A model generated the notes under the pieces. It had not been told where the DNA came from. It saw nothing but the letters and a program-made list of their open reading frames with translations, and did not search any database. 30,152 nucleotides of DNA from an uncultured Clostridia bacterium (GTDB lineage Bacteria > Bacillota > Clostridia > Lachnospirales > CAG-274): the NCBI GenBank assembly GCA_910579745.1, contig CAJTVH010000039.1, forward strand, positions 1-30,152, given 5' to 3'. Each line of letters starts with the position of its first letter. Position 1 is the first letter of the stretch. This document shows positions 15,710-24,319 of the stretch, piece by piece. A program made the translations under genes and the position numbers.

Positions 15710-16082
15710 AATTTTAATAAATAATTAAAATATTGAAAAGAATTATATAGAAAATATTAAAGCTCATATTTTAGAATTAAAATGTAGCTTCGATGTGGAT
15801 TTAATTTATTTATAAATATAATTATAGAGTTACTGATTTATACCTATGAAAAACAATGGTGTAATGGTTTTGAGAAAAAGCTTTATGGTGTGTCTCGTAT
15901 TTAAACATAGCCAGTTTGTTAGTTATGAAAAATAAATTGTGTAACTGTGATTTTTTTAAAATTTATATATTAAAGAAACATAGCAGCTTTATACCACTAA
16001 CTTTCATATATATTTTTGATTCTTTTATAATAGTTTCAATTGTCATCATTTATATCTTTTTTAGAATGCCTTTTCTTGTTAG
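15710..16082. other. Intergenic region before MITE copy 2
   Basis: About 370 bases of AT-rich DNA without a supported gene. Short peptide-like runs appear in several frames (for example ELKCSFDVDLIYL near 15780 and YEKQWCNGFEKKLYGVSRI near 15845-15904), which may be the last traces of a decayed gene. They have no start signals and I cannot name a family. Confidence 0.35.
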
Positions 16083-16241
16083 AGCGTATCTGAAAACTAA
16101 AATACGCTCTAAAAATTATAAAAAATAAAACGAAACAGAAAGGCTTTTCTGTTTAATTGAACCGTTTTCGTTTATTTTTTAATAATTTTTTGGATATTTC
16201 GCGTATATAACTGATAGTTTATGATAGTTTTCAGATACGCC
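16083..16241 (+). repeat. MITE-like element, copy 2
   Basis: A 159-bp non-coding unit with near-perfect ends: 16 bases (GCGTATCTGAAAACTA) inverted exactly at the right end. It is flanked by TTAG on both sides (16079-16082 and 16242-16245), a clean four-base duplication that fits YTAR targeting by IS5-group transposases. AGAGCGTAT near the left end can also pair with ATACGCTCT a few bases inward, and CAGAAA-GGCT-TTTCTG forms a central hairpin. No transposase is in the window, so any mobilisation must come from elsewhere in the genome. Confidence 0.88.
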
Positions 16242-16309
16242 TTAGTATTTCATCAAGTGTAAGTAAATACAATCAATTTTATAATTTCAGGAAAATTTAA
16301 AAATTTTAC

Positions 16310-16338
16310 TTGCAATGACTTATCTTGTATGTTATAAT
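16310..16338 (+). promoter_or_regulatory. Sigma-A promoter of rpsO
   Basis: TTGCAA (16310-16315) and a perfect TATAAT (16333-16338) with a 17-base spacer lie 100 bases before rpsO. The MITE ends only 69 bases upstream of the -35 box. Confidence 0.8.
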
Positions 16339-16352
16339 AAACATTGTGTAAA

Positions 16353-16405
16353 AATCCTATGTTCAGAATTTGGTATCTCCGACCCATTCTTAGCATAAGG
16401 GGATT
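16353..16405 (+). promoter_or_regulatory. Candidate S15 autoregulatory leader structure
   Basis: In the rpsO leader AATCCTATG (16353-16361) can pair with CATAAGGGGATT (16394-16405) with bulges, enclosing an inner stem of AGAAT..GG with CC.ATTCT. S15 is known to repress its own message by binding leader structures in several bacteria. The fold is drawn by eye and does not clearly match one named leader class. Confidence 0.4.
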
Positions 16406-16437
16406 TATATTAATTTTATATTTTGGAGGATTTAAAA

Positions 16438-16698
16438 ATGATTATTGACAAAAAGGCGATTGTGGCTAAATACGGCAGAAATGAAGCTGATACAGGGTCT
16501 CCGGAGGTTCAGGTGGCATTGCTTACCGCAAGGATTAACCATTTGACGGAGCATCTTAAAGAGCACAAAAAGGATCACCATTCAAGAAGAGGTCTTTTAA
16601 AAATGGTTGGTCAAAGAAAGGGTCTTTTGAATTATATTAAAGCAAAAGATATTGTTAAGTATCGTGAGCTTATCAGCGAATTAGGATTAAGAAAATAA
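16438..16698 (+). CDS. rpsO: 30S ribosomal protein S15
   Basis: This 86-residue protein binds 16S rRNA early in small-subunit assembly. The whole chain matches the family, including YGRNEADTGSPEVQVALLTA, INHLTEHLKEHKKDHHSRRG and the end LLNYIKAKDIVKYRELISEL. I start at the ATG at 16438, preceded by TTGGAGGA; upstream in-frame codons lie inside that binding site. It has its own promoter, structured leader and terminator, and pnp follows, the conserved order in many bacteria. Confidence 0.97.
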   Translation: MIIDKKAIVAKYGRNEADTGSPEVQVALLTARINHLTEHLKEHKKDHHSRRGLLKMVGQRKGLLNYIKAKDIVKYRELISELGLRK

Positions 16699-16716
16699 TT
16701 GTTCGGAAATTTCCTT

Positions 16717-16749
16717 AAGATTGAGCGGTTAAGCCGTTCAATCTTTTTT
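16717..16749 (+). terminator. Terminator after rpsO
   Basis: A 12-base stem (AAGATTGAGCGG with CCGTTCAATCTT, one G-T pair), a five-base loop and a T run. It lies just past the rpsO stop, so pnp probably depends on read-through or on a separate promoter. Confidence 0.88.
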
Positions 16750-16847
16750 ATGTACACGAGTACGGAAAGGGAATTTATATGCGGAATTTCTTTACACACG
16801 GCATAGCGAAAGGAACGCTAAAAAATGTTTCCTAATTTGTTATGCGT

Positions 16848-16905
16848 AAAGAGGCGCTTATAGACAAAAAGACCATTTTAAGTTAATTTGGGATGGTGCC
16901 TCTTT
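16848..16905 (+). promoter_or_regulatory. Large hairpin in the pnp leader
   Basis: AAAGAGGCGC (16848-16857) pairs with GTGCCTCTTT (16896-16905), one G-T pair, across a 38-base loop, shortly before the pnp ribosome binding site. Smaller stems (AGCG...CGCT near 16805-16819) lie upstream. PNPase in other bacteria autoregulates through a long leader hairpin cut by RNase III. A similar role here is inference. Confidence 0.45.
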
Positions 16906-16946
16906 ATTTGTTATTTTTTGAATTTTTATTTTGAAAGGGGAAAAAT

Positions 16947-19052
16947 ATGTATAAAACATATTCCATGGATTTATCGGGCCGCGAATTATCCGTTGAAATC
17001 GGTAGAGTCGCGGAACTCGCTAATGGGGCAGCTATTATTCGTTATGGAGACACGGTTGTTTTAGTCGCTGTTACCGCTTCTGAAAAACCAAGACAAGGGA
17101 TTGATTTCTTTCCTTTGAGCATTGATTATGAGGAAAAGCTTTACGCTGTGGGAAAGATTCCCGGAGGGTTTATAAAAAGAGAGGGTCGTCCCACAGAAAA
17201 AGCTATTTTAACTTCTCGTCTTATTGATAGGCCTATAAGACCTTTATTTCCTAAAGATTATAGAAATGATGTTTCGGTTGTCGCTACGGTTTTATCCGTT
17301 GATCAGGATTGTAGTCCGGAAATTGCCGCTATGATAGGTTCTTCTATTGCTCTTTCTATTTCTGATATTCCTTTTATGGGTCCTACAGGAGCTGTTTCAG
17401 TTGGTATGATTGACGGTGAGTTTATTATCAATCCAACCGCTGAGCAAAGAGAAAAAAGCAAACTTGCTTTGACTGTAGCGTCTACAAAGCATAAAGTTAT
17501 GATGATTGAGGCAGGGGCAGATGAGGTCACGGATGACGAAATGTTTAACGCTATTATGTTTGGGCATGAGCAAAATGTTAAAATTGTTGAGTTTATCGAC
17601 AATATTGTTTCTGAAATAGGTAGGGAAAAACACAGTTATGAAGAACACGTTGTTCCAAAAGATATTTATCAGTCTGTTAAAGACACAATTACGGACGCTC
17701 GTATGGAAGAAGCTGTATTTACCGATATGAAGCAAGTGCGTGACGAGAGAATGACCGCTCTTACGGAAGAGGTTATGGGAAAACTTATGTCTGAGTATTG
17801 TGATGATGACGAGGAAGCTTACGCAGCTTTAATTGGCGAGGCTATTTACAAATATGAGAAGGAAACTGTTAGACGTATGATTCTTAGAGAGCATAAACGT
17901 CCTGACGGCAGAACTCTTGAGGAGATAAGGCCTCTTTCGGCTGAAGTGGATATTCTTCCAAGAACTCATGGTTCCGCGCTTTTTAAGAGGGGCCAAACGC
18001 AGGTGCTTACAGTTACCACTTTAGGGTCTATGGGCGAGGTTCAGAGACTTGATGGGCTTGATGAGCTTGAGGCCACAAAAAGATATATTCATCATTATAA
18101 TTTCCCAAGTTATTCGGTAGGTGAGACCAAACCATCAAGAGGTCCAGGACGCCGAGAAATAGGTCATGGCGCATTGGCGGAAAGGTCTCTTGTCCCTGTT
18201 ATTCCGGATGAAAGCATATTTCCTTACGCTATAAGGCTTGTTTCAGAAGTTGTGAGCTCAAACGGTTCTACTTCTCAGGCGAGTGTATGTGGTTCTACCC
18301 TTTCTCTTATGGCGGCGGGAGTTCCTATTAAAAAACCTGTAGCTGGTATTTCCGTTGGTCTTGTCACTGGGGAAACGGATCAAGATTTTGTTCTTCTTAC
18401 AGATATTCAGGGGCTTGAAGATTTTTTCGGAGATATGGATTTTAAAGTTGCCGGTACTCACGAGGGTATTACCGCTATTCAAATGGACATTAAAATTGAT
18501 GGTCTTACTCCGGAGATTATAAAGCAAGCTCTCTCAAGAACCCATATCGCGAGAGATTATATTATTGATGAGGTTATTCTTAAAGCTATTCCCGAGGTTA
18601 GAAAAAGTCTTTCTAAATACGCTCCTAAAATTTCTTTTGTTAAAATTAATCCTGATAAAATGTCGGAGGTTATTGGCTCAAGAGGGAAAACAATTAATAG
18701 AATTATTGAGGAATCGGGCGTTGATAAAATTGATACAGAGGACGACGGAAGAATTTTTGTTTCCTCAAATGATGAGGAAAAAATCAAAAAAGCTATTAAT
18801 ATAATTGAAGCTATAGCTAAAGACCTTGAAAAAGGTAAAATTTACACAGGTAAAGTAACAAGGATTATGAATTTTGGTGCTTTTGTTGAAATCGCTCCGG
18901 AAAAGGAAGGACTTGTTCATATCTCAAAACTTGACCGCAGCAGAGTAGAGAAAGTTGAGGACGTTGTTAATGTTGGCGATGAGGTTTCGGTTATGTTTAT
19001 TGGCGTTGATGAAAAAGGAAGAATTAACCTTTCAAGAAAAGACGCATTATAA
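16947..19052 (+). CDS. pnp: Polyribonucleotide nucleotidyltransferase (PNPase)
   Basis: This 701-residue enzyme degrades RNA 3' to 5' by phosphorolysis and works as a trimer in RNA turnover. Two RNase PH domains are separated by a helical linker: the first has GRVAELANGAAIIRYGDTVV and RPIRPLFPKDYRNDV; the second has RPDGRTLEEIRPLSAEVDIL, SSNGSTSQASVCGSTLSLMA and DIQGLEDFFGDMDFKVAGT. A KH domain (VIGSRGKTINRIIEESG) and an S1 domain (GKVTRIMNFGAFVEIAPEKE) close the chain. The C-terminal acidic tail of some homologues is missing, as is common in Firmicutes. GAAAGGGG precedes the ATG. Confidence 0.97.
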   Translation: MYKTYSMDLSGRELSVEIGRVAELANGAAIIRYGDTVVLVAVTASEKPRQGIDFFPLSIDYEEKLYAVGKIPGGFIKREGRPTEKAILTSRLIDRPIRPLFPKDYRNDVSVVATVLSVDQDCSPEIAAMIGSSIALSISDIPFMGPTGAVSVGMIDGEFIINPTAEQREKSKLALTVASTKHKVMMIEAGADEVTDDEMFNAIMFGHEQNVKIVEFIDNIVSEIGREKHSYEEHVVPKDIYQSVKDTITDARMEEAVFTDMKQVRDERMTALTEEVMGKLMSEYCDDDEEAYAALIGEAIYKYEKETVRRMILREHKRPDGRTLEEIRPLSAEVDILPRTHGSALFKRGQTQVLTVTTLGSMGEVQRLDGLDELEATKRYIHHYNFPSYSVGETKPSRGPGRREIGHGALAERSLVPVIPDESIFPYAIRLVSEVVSSNGSTSQASVCGSTLSLMAAGVPIKKPVAGISVGLVTGETDQDFVLLTDIQGLEDFFGDMDFKVAGTHEGITAIQMDIKIDGLTPEIIKQALSRTHIARDYIIDEVILKAIPEVRKSLSKYAPKISFVKINPDKMSEVIGSRGKTINRIIEESGVDKIDTEDDGRIFVSSNDEEKIKKAINIIEAIAKDLEKGKIYTGKVTRIMNFGAFVEIAPEKEGLVHISKLDRSRVEKVEDVVNVGDEVSVMFIGVDEKGRINLSRKDAL

Positions 19053-19076
19053 TAATTTTTTTGCGAATAATAATAT

Positions 19077-19110
19077 AAAAAGGCTTGCAGTTTTACCTGT
19101 GAGTCTTTTT
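19077..19110 (+). terminator. Terminator between pnp and the M16 peptidase
   Basis: AAAAAGGCTTGCAG pairs with CTGTGAGTCTTTTT over 14 positions using three G-U pairs, with a six-base loop. It lies before the ribosome binding site of the next gene, so it may reduce rather than abolish read-through. Confidence 0.7.
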
Positions 19111-19129
19111 GATATTGGAGGACATTTTA

Positions 19130-20377
19130 ATGGTTGAGGTTATTAAACTTGATAATGGGATTACTGTTGTTATGGAGAAAATGCCGTCTGTAAGGAGTGT
19201 TTCTTTTGGTATTTTTGTGAAGAACGGTTCAAGAAACGAAAACAATAAAACGAATGGTATATCACATTTTATTGAACATTTAATGTTTAAAGGTACAAAG
19301 AACAGAAGCGCGAAGCAAATTGCTGATGATATGGATTCTGTGGGAGGTCAAATTAACGCTTATACTACCAAAGAGTATACATGTTATTATACCAAAACTC
19401 TTGACACGCACTTTGATATGGCTTTAGATGTTTTAGCCGATATGTATTTTAATTCTCTTTTTTCAGATGAGGATATTTCAAAGGAAAGAAATGTTATTAT
19501 TGAGGAAATAAATATGTATGAGGACGCTCCTGAGGAAGTAGGGTATGATATTCTTCAAGGCGCTATATGGAAAGGCAATTCACTTTCTTTTCCGATTCTT
19601 GGTACGGAAAAAAGCATTTCAGGTTTTGACAATGTCAGTATAAAAAATTATTATAGAGAACATTATCGGACTGATAATACTGTTCTTTCGGTAGCCGGTA
19701 ATTTTGAGAAAGATAAGATTATTGATGAAATTAAAAAATATTTTGGAAAATTTGAGAGTCTTGACAAAGAAACTATTTTAAAGAATAGTGTTTATGAAAA
19801 ACCGTCTTATTTTAAAAGTGACGTTAAAAAAGAAAAAGATATTGAACAATTACATTTGACTATGTGTTTTCCTGGTGTTAAGGTAGGCTCTGATGAATCT
19901 TACGCTCTCGCCGCCGTTAACACAATTTTTGGTGGAGGAATGAGTTCAAGACTTTTTCAAAGAATAAGAGAAGAAAGAGGTCTCGTATATACTGTTTATT
20001 CATTTTCATCAAATTTCAGTGATTCTGGAATTTTTGGAATTTATGCCGCTCTTAGCCCTAATCATTTTAATCAGGTTTATGAGCTTATTTTAAATGAGAT
20101 TTCAGAATTAAAAAAAGAAAAAATTACGAAAGAACAGCTTGCTAAAACAAAAGAACAGCTTAAAAGTAACTTTATTTTAAGTCTTGAGAACTCATCTTCG
20201 CGGTCGTCAAATATAGGCCGGAGTATGTTGCTTTTGAATAAAATTAATGAAGTTGATGATATAATTGAAAAAGTAAACGGAGTAAGTCTTGAGAATGTTG
20301 AAAATATTATTGAAAAGATTTTTAATTTGGAAAATATGAGTATTTCTCTTGTGGGAAGAAATATTGAGAAAATATGA
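19130..20377 (+). CDS. M16-family zinc metallopeptidase
   Basis: This 415-residue protein is a single-chain member of the insulinase/pitrilysin (M16) family. The inverted zinc motif HFIEH (in ISHFIEHLMFKGT, near residue 50) carries the two zinc histidines and the catalytic glutamate, and the third ligand is in ERNVIIEEINMYED about 75 residues later. The C-terminal half holds the inactive domain with the substrate-binding R..Y signature (LFQRIREERGLVYTVYSFSS). It corresponds to the ylxY/mlpA position after pnp in Bacillus. Substrates are unknown. I use the ATG at 19130, preceded by TTGGAGGA, not an upstream TTG. Confidence 0.93.
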   Translation: MVEVIKLDNGITVVMEKMPSVRSVSFGIFVKNGSRNENNKTNGISHFIEHLMFKGTKNRSAKQIADDMDSVGGQINAYTTKEYTCYYTKTLDTHFDMALDVLADMYFNSLFSDEDISKERNVIIEEINMYEDAPEEVGYDILQGAIWKGNSLSFPILGTEKSISGFDNVSIKNYYREHYRTDNTVLSVAGNFEKDKIIDEIKKYFGKFESLDKETILKNSVYEKPSYFKSDVKKEKDIEQLHLTMCFPGVKVGSDESYALAAVNTIFGGGMSSRLFQRIREERGLVYTVYSFSSNFSDSGIFGIYAALSPNHFNQVYELILNEISELKKEKITKEQLAKTKEQLKSNFILSLENSSSRSSNIGRSMLLLNKINEVDDIIEKVNGVSLENVENIIEKIFNLENMSISLVGRNIEKI

Positions 20378-20619
20378 TTATATATTGAATGTTAATGTAT
20401 TTTATGAATTTATAGTCTTATATTATGAAAATAATGATGTGGTTTAAAAAATTAAAAATTTTTACTTTTAATTTAGTGTGTTTTGGTGTATAATTAAAAT
20501 TATAGTGAAAATTGTTTATTAATTTTTTATGTTTTTTAATTCCAATATATGAAAAGATTAAAAATTTATATATTTTTAGCGGTTAATTTAATGTTTTAGG
20601 CGGAAGAGGATATATAATA

Positions 20620-21384
20620 ATGAACCAAACAATCAATGAAATAAAAAGTTTCCTACAAGGTATACCGATAGCTGATGTTATTAATGAGTTAGAGCGGTTT
20701 AGAAATGATGAGAGAAAAAGCGTTCAGAAGATTGTTGAGCAATATAGAAAAAAATATTATAAGTTTACAGACGAAATGAAAAGGCTTGAAAACATTTCTT
20801 ATTATGAAGAAAAATATTATGAAAAAGGCGTAAATTTTATCGCTGGAATTGATGAGGTTGGAAGGGGGCCGCTTGCGGGACCTGTTACCGCGGCGGCTGT
20901 TATTTTACCAAGGAAATGCCGAATTATAGGAATTGATGATTCTAAAAAATTGTCTGAGAAAAGAAGAAAAGAATTGTTTTTGAGGATACAGGAAGAAGCT
21001 TTAGCTATAGGAATAGGAACTGTATCTAATATTGTTATTGACGAAATAAATATTTTGCAGGCTACATATGAGGCCATGAGAATTGCTGTTTCGAAATTAA
21101 AAATTATGCCTGGTCAGCTTCTTGTTGACGCTGTTGCCATTCCAAATGTAAATATTTCACAGGAAGGTATTATTAAAGGTGATTCTAAAAGTGTTAGTAT
21201 TGCCGCCGCGAGTATTATAGCCAAAGTTACGAGAGATGAGCTTATGGAAAAGTACGGAGACGTTTATGACGGATACTATTTTGAGAAAAATAAGGGCTAT
21301 GGCTCTAAGGATCATATAGAGGCGATAAAACGTCAAGGACTTTCTCCGATTCACAGAAAAAGTTTTACGAAAAATTTTATTTGA
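20620..21384 (+). CDS. rnhB: Ribonuclease HII
   Basis: This 254-residue enzyme nicks RNA in RNA-DNA hybrids and removes single ribonucleotides from DNA. The catalytic core begins GIDEVGRGPLAGPVTAAAVI, with the two first acidic residues; a third acidic site is in LLVDAVAIP. KGDSKSVSIAAASIIAKVTR and the C-terminal YYFEKNKGYGSKDH with HIEAI...GLSPIHRKSF are classic. An N-terminal helical extension of about 70 residues, as in Bacillus RNase HII, is present. GGAAGAGG lies upstream of the ATG at slightly long spacing. The next three genes keep the Firmicute rnhB neighbourhood. Confidence 0.96.
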   Translation: MNQTINEIKSFLQGIPIADVINELERFRNDERKSVQKIVEQYRKKYYKFTDEMKRLENISYYEEKYYEKGVNFIAGIDEVGRGPLAGPVTAAAVILPRKCRIIGIDDSKKLSEKRRKELFLRIQEEALAIGIGTVSNIVIDEINILQATYEAMRIAVSKLKIMPGQLLVDAVAIPNVNISQEGIIKGDSKSVSIAAASIIAKVTRDELMEKYGDVYDGYYFEKNKGYGSKDHIEAIKRQGLSPIHRKSFTKNFI

Positions 21385-21414
21385 TATTTTGTGTTTTTTG
21401 ATGGGATTGATTAT

Positions 21415-22803
21415 ATGAAAATTAGTAATGACAGTCTTTTGGGGAATATAGTTGAAAGCAAATATAACGCCGCTGTTTCCGATATGTCGAAAACGCTTGC
21501 GCAAATGAAGTCAGGAGATATTTTTGGCGGAACGGTTGTTGATATTAAGCAAAACTCAGTGACTTTACAACTTGATAATAATATTGTTATTAACGCTAAA
21601 TCTTTGATTAATCCTGATTTAAGAATTGGGGAGAAAGCTGTTTTTACTGTTAAAGAAAGCAATGCTGGTCAAATATTTGTTGAAATTTCCAAAACGGAGG
21701 AAGGAACAGCTAATTTTATAAAGGAACTTTTAAACAACGCTGAAATGCCTGTTACCAAAGAAAATATTGAGCTTGTTAAATTTTTGATTGACAATAATAT
21801 GCCAGTTGATAAAGAAACTATTTCCGACGCGTTATATTTTAAGTACGCTAATGAGGAAAATATTAATAAAAGTGGAGAAAATTTAATAACAGATACAACA
21901 GGAAAAAATGTTCTTATGAAGAACTCGGATGTTTTTGAGTTAAACGGAACTTTGGGAAAAGAAAGTATGAGTAAAAGCGATGTTTTGGAAAAAGTATTAT
22001 TTCTCCTAAAAGAAGAGATGCCGGCGGGAAAAGTTTCGGTTGATACTTTAAACAGGCTTATTGATAATCATACAGGACTTAAATATGAATTTTCCTCTAT
22101 TGCCTCTAAGATTTCTAAATTGCCTGACGATGAGTTAAAAAACAAGCTTTTAGATATTCTTGAAATTGATAAAAATGATTTGAACTCTAAAAATATTCAA
22201 AAAGCCGTAAGAGAAAAGCTGTTTTTTAGTGAGGATGATTTTAAGTCTCATAAAAATATTTCGGATAAATTTGAGAAAATATTTGAAATTTCCTCAAAGA
22301 GCAGTGAGATTATATCGAAAATGCCTGAAGACATTCATAATAATACTGTAAAACAAAGTTTTGACAATATAAGAAATGATTTGAGTTTTATGAAAGAAAT
22401 TGACAATTATAAACAATATGTTCAAATCCCTGTCAATGTTAATGGAAGAGAAAGTGAATGTGAGCTACATATTTTTAAGAACTCAAAAAACAATAAAAAT
22501 TTTTCACAAAAAGCTTCTGTTCTGCTGGCTCTTGATTATTTTTTTGTAGGAAAAATTGACGCTTTTATTGAGAAAACGGATAAAAATCTTGCTTTTCAGT
22601 TTAGGTGCGAGAGAAAAGAAACAATTAATATTATAAAAAAAAATATAAATGAATTGTCAAATATGCTTGGAAATTATGGTTTTAGAATAACAAATATTGC
22701 TTATAGAGAAAAAGATGAGACTTTTAACATTATAAAAAGTAAAAATGGTGGAAACGCTAAAAAGGATTCAAACCGAAGGTATTCTTTTGATATGAGGGTG
22801 TGA
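21415..22803 (+). CDS. FliK-like/YlqG-position protein
   Basis: This 462-residue protein sits between rnhB and a FlhB-C-terminal-like gene, the position of ylqG in Bacillus. It has a small beta-rich N-terminal part (DIFGGTVVDIKQNSVTLQLD, ...IGEKAVFTVKES), a long charged helical middle rich in Lys, Asn, Glu and Asp, and a C-terminal region near residues 340-430 with YVQIPVNVNGRESECELHIF and ALDYFFVGKIDAFIEKTDKN. This end resembles the C-terminal domain of flagellar hook-length control proteins (FliK), where V.L.V.....EL.L ends the substrate-specificity switch. The family link is moderate. Start ATG at 21415 has only a weak GGGA; a GTG at 21391 is possible. Confidence 0.65.
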   Translation: MKISNDSLLGNIVESKYNAAVSDMSKTLAQMKSGDIFGGTVVDIKQNSVTLQLDNNIVINAKSLINPDLRIGEKAVFTVKESNAGQIFVEISKTEEGTANFIKELLNNAEMPVTKENIELVKFLIDNNMPVDKETISDALYFKYANEENINKSGENLITDTTGKNVLMKNSDVFELNGTLGKESMSKSDVLEKVLFLLKEEMPAGKVSVDTLNRLIDNHTGLKYEFSSIASKISKLPDDELKNKLLDILEIDKNDLNSKNIQKAVREKLFFSEDDFKSHKNISDKFEKIFEISSKSSEIISKMPEDIHNNTVKQSFDNIRNDLSFMKEIDNYKQYVQIPVNVNGRESECELHIFKNSKNNKNFSQKASVLLALDYFFVGKIDAFIEKTDKNLAFQFRCERKETINIIKKNINELSNMLGNYGFRITNIAYREKDETFNIIKSKNGGNAKKDSNRRYSFDMRV

Positions 22804-22808
22804 TATGT

Positions 22809-23117
22809 ATGGCTGAAAATAAAAAGAATATTAATCCTAAGCAAAAGGCTGTCGCTCTTTCATATAACGCGGACAAAGATGTTTCTCCAAGAGTTATCGC
22901 TAAAGGAAAAGGTTATGTCGCTCAAAAGATTCTTGAGCACGGGGAAAAGGCTGACATTCCGGTTTATGAGGACGCTAGCCTTACGGAGGAGCTTACTAGG
23001 CTTGATTTGGGAGAAAATATTCCTCCTGAGCTTTATGAGGTAGTGGCTCAAGTTTTGGCTTTTATAAGTAATATTGACAGGTATGAGGAGATTAAACATC
23101 GTGCTGGCAAAAAATAA
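22809..23117 (+). CDS. Standalone FlhB/EscU C-terminal-like protein (YlqH-like)
   Basis: This 102-residue protein matches only the cytoplasmic C-terminal domain of the export switch protein FlhB/EscU: KAVALSYNADKDVSPRVIAK, GKGYVAQKILEHGEKADIPV, YEDASLTEELTRLDLGENIP and PELYEVVAQVLAFI. It has no membrane part. Where FlhB has the self-cleaving NPTH, this protein has NPKQ: the Asn-Pro pair is kept but the histidine is lost, so autocleavage is unlikely. Such proteins (FhlX, YlqH) can partly replace the FlhB domain in flagellar export in Bacillus. It starts a few bases past the stop of the FliK-like gene. An ATG at 22809 is the best start. Confidence 0.88.
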   Translation: MAENKKNINPKQKAVALSYNADKDVSPRVIAKGKGYVAQKILEHGEKADIPVYEDASLTEELTRLDLGENIPPELYEVVAQVLAFISNIDRYEEIKHRAGKK

Positions 23118-23460
23118 TTGTGAAAAAGGGCGAATTGGTGAGAAAATTGCCGTAAGGTATTTAGAAAACAGAGATTTTGATATTATCGCTTTAAATTATA
23201 GAACCTCTTTTGGAGAAATTGATATTATAGCTAAAGATAAAGAATATATTGTTTTTATTGAGGTTAAATTTAGAAATAATTTAGAGTATGGATATCCGAG
23301 AGAGGCTGTCGGGAAAACTAAACAGAAAAATATCATTAAGACCGCCTATAGTTTTATTTCTGAAAATAATATTCAAAATATGAATTTTAGATTTGATGTT
23401 ATTGAGGTTTGCCGCGATACTGTTAATTATATTGAAAACGCTTTTTGGGATTGGAATTGA
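23101..23460 (+). CDS. yraN: UPF0102 (YraN) family nuclease-like protein
   Basis: This 119-residue protein has the UPF0102 core: KGRIGEKIAVRYLENRDFDI, NYRTSFGEIDIIAKDKEYIV and FIEVKFRNN. The E-(x)-D...EVK arrangement is a PD-(D/E)XK-type nuclease site related to archaeal Holliday-junction resolvases; the cellular role is unproven. The start is uncertain: I choose the GTG at 23101, preceded by AGGAG inside the upstream gene, giving a 17-base overlap; an ATG at 23083 would add six residues. The conserved ending of the family is reached before the stop. It shares the rnhB-ylqG-ylqH transcription unit. Confidence 0.88.
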   Translation: MLAKNNCEKGRIGEKIAVRYLENRDFDIIALNYRTSFGEIDIIAKDKEYIVFIEVKFRNNLEYGYPREAVGKTKQKNIIKTAYSFISENNIQNMNFRFDVIEVCRDTVNYIENAFWDWN

Positions 23461-23465
23461 TTTTT

Positions 23466-24275
23466 ATGGTTAAAAATATAAAAGGTGATTTAATTTATTT
23501 TACTTTTGAGAAATTTGATAATACAGAGGTTGTTTCTCATTGTTTCTCAACACGCAAAGGCGGAGTTTCCACAGGAGCTTTTGATTCTATGAATTTGCAT
23601 TTTCGAACGGACAAGCCTGAAAATATTATTAAAAATTATAAAATAATTTGTTCAGCCATTAATGTTGATTATAGGAATATTGTTTTTTCAAAACAAATTC
23701 ACAATGATACGATTTATACTGTTTCTCAGGAAGACAGGGGAAAAGGGCTTTTGAGAAACAGCGATATTTACGATGCCGATGGACTTATTACAAATGAAAA
23801 AGAAATAGTTTTGACGACTTTTTACGCTGATTGTGTCCCTATATATTTTCTGGACCCTATAAAGCGTGTAATCGCTATGGCTCACTCAGGCTGGAGGGGA
23901 ACCGTAAAAGAAATCGGAGCGAAAGCTGTTTTAAAAATGGAAAAGGATTATGGTTGTGAGAAAAAAAATATTTTGGCTGGAATAGGGCCGTCAATTAAAA
24001 AGTGCTGTTTTGAGGTTGATTATCCGGTTGTTCATGAATTTGAGAATAATATGTCTTTTTCAAAAGATTTTATTTTTAAGGACAAAGAAAAAGAGGGAAA
24101 ATATAAAATAGATTTACAGGGGATTATTGAGAAGTCTCTTATTTTATCGGGAATTTCCAAAGAAAATATAGAAAATGCCCATATATGTACAAAATGTAAC
24201 CATGATTTGTTTTTTTCGCATAGGTATATGGGAGATGAGAGAGGAAGTATGGCGGGGCTTATTTCATTGAAATAA
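23466..24275 (+). CDS. pgeF: YfiH/PgeF (LACC1-like) polyphenol oxidase-family protein
   Basis: This 269-residue protein belongs to the YfiH/LACC1 family, whose members act on purine nucleosides; the Escherichia coli protein is described as a peptidoglycan editing factor. The active-site set is complete: SKQIHND (His), TTFYADCVPI (Cys) and MAHSGWRGTVKEIG (His). FSTRKGGVSTGAFDSMNLHF is the usual N-terminal signature and IGPSIKKCCFEV, HICTKCNHDLFFSHR complete the fold. The ATG at 23466 starts six bases past yraN; the ribosome site is weak, so coupling to yraN is likely. It follows yraN tightly, as part of the same operon. Confidence 0.92.
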   Translation: MVKNIKGDLIYFTFEKFDNTEVVSHCFSTRKGGVSTGAFDSMNLHFRTDKPENIIKNYKIICSAINVDYRNIVFSKQIHNDTIYTVSQEDRGKGLLRNSDIYDADGLITNEKEIVLTTFYADCVPIYFLDPIKRVIAMAHSGWRGTVKEIGAKAVLKMEKDYGCEKKNILAGIGPSIKKCCFEVDYPVVHEFENNMSFSKDFIFKDKEKEGKYKIDLQGIIEKSLILSGISKENIENAHICTKCNHDLFFSHRYMGDERGSMAGLISLK

Positions 24276-24319
24276 CCTTTTTAAAATTTGTTTTATTTTT
24301 TATTGATTGGTGATATCGT

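Noticed and set aside
15916..16128. Hydrophobic plus-strand open frame as a small membrane protein
   Set aside because: It reads through the left end of MITE copy 2, has no ribosome binding site, and its hydrophobicity follows from T-rich DNA.
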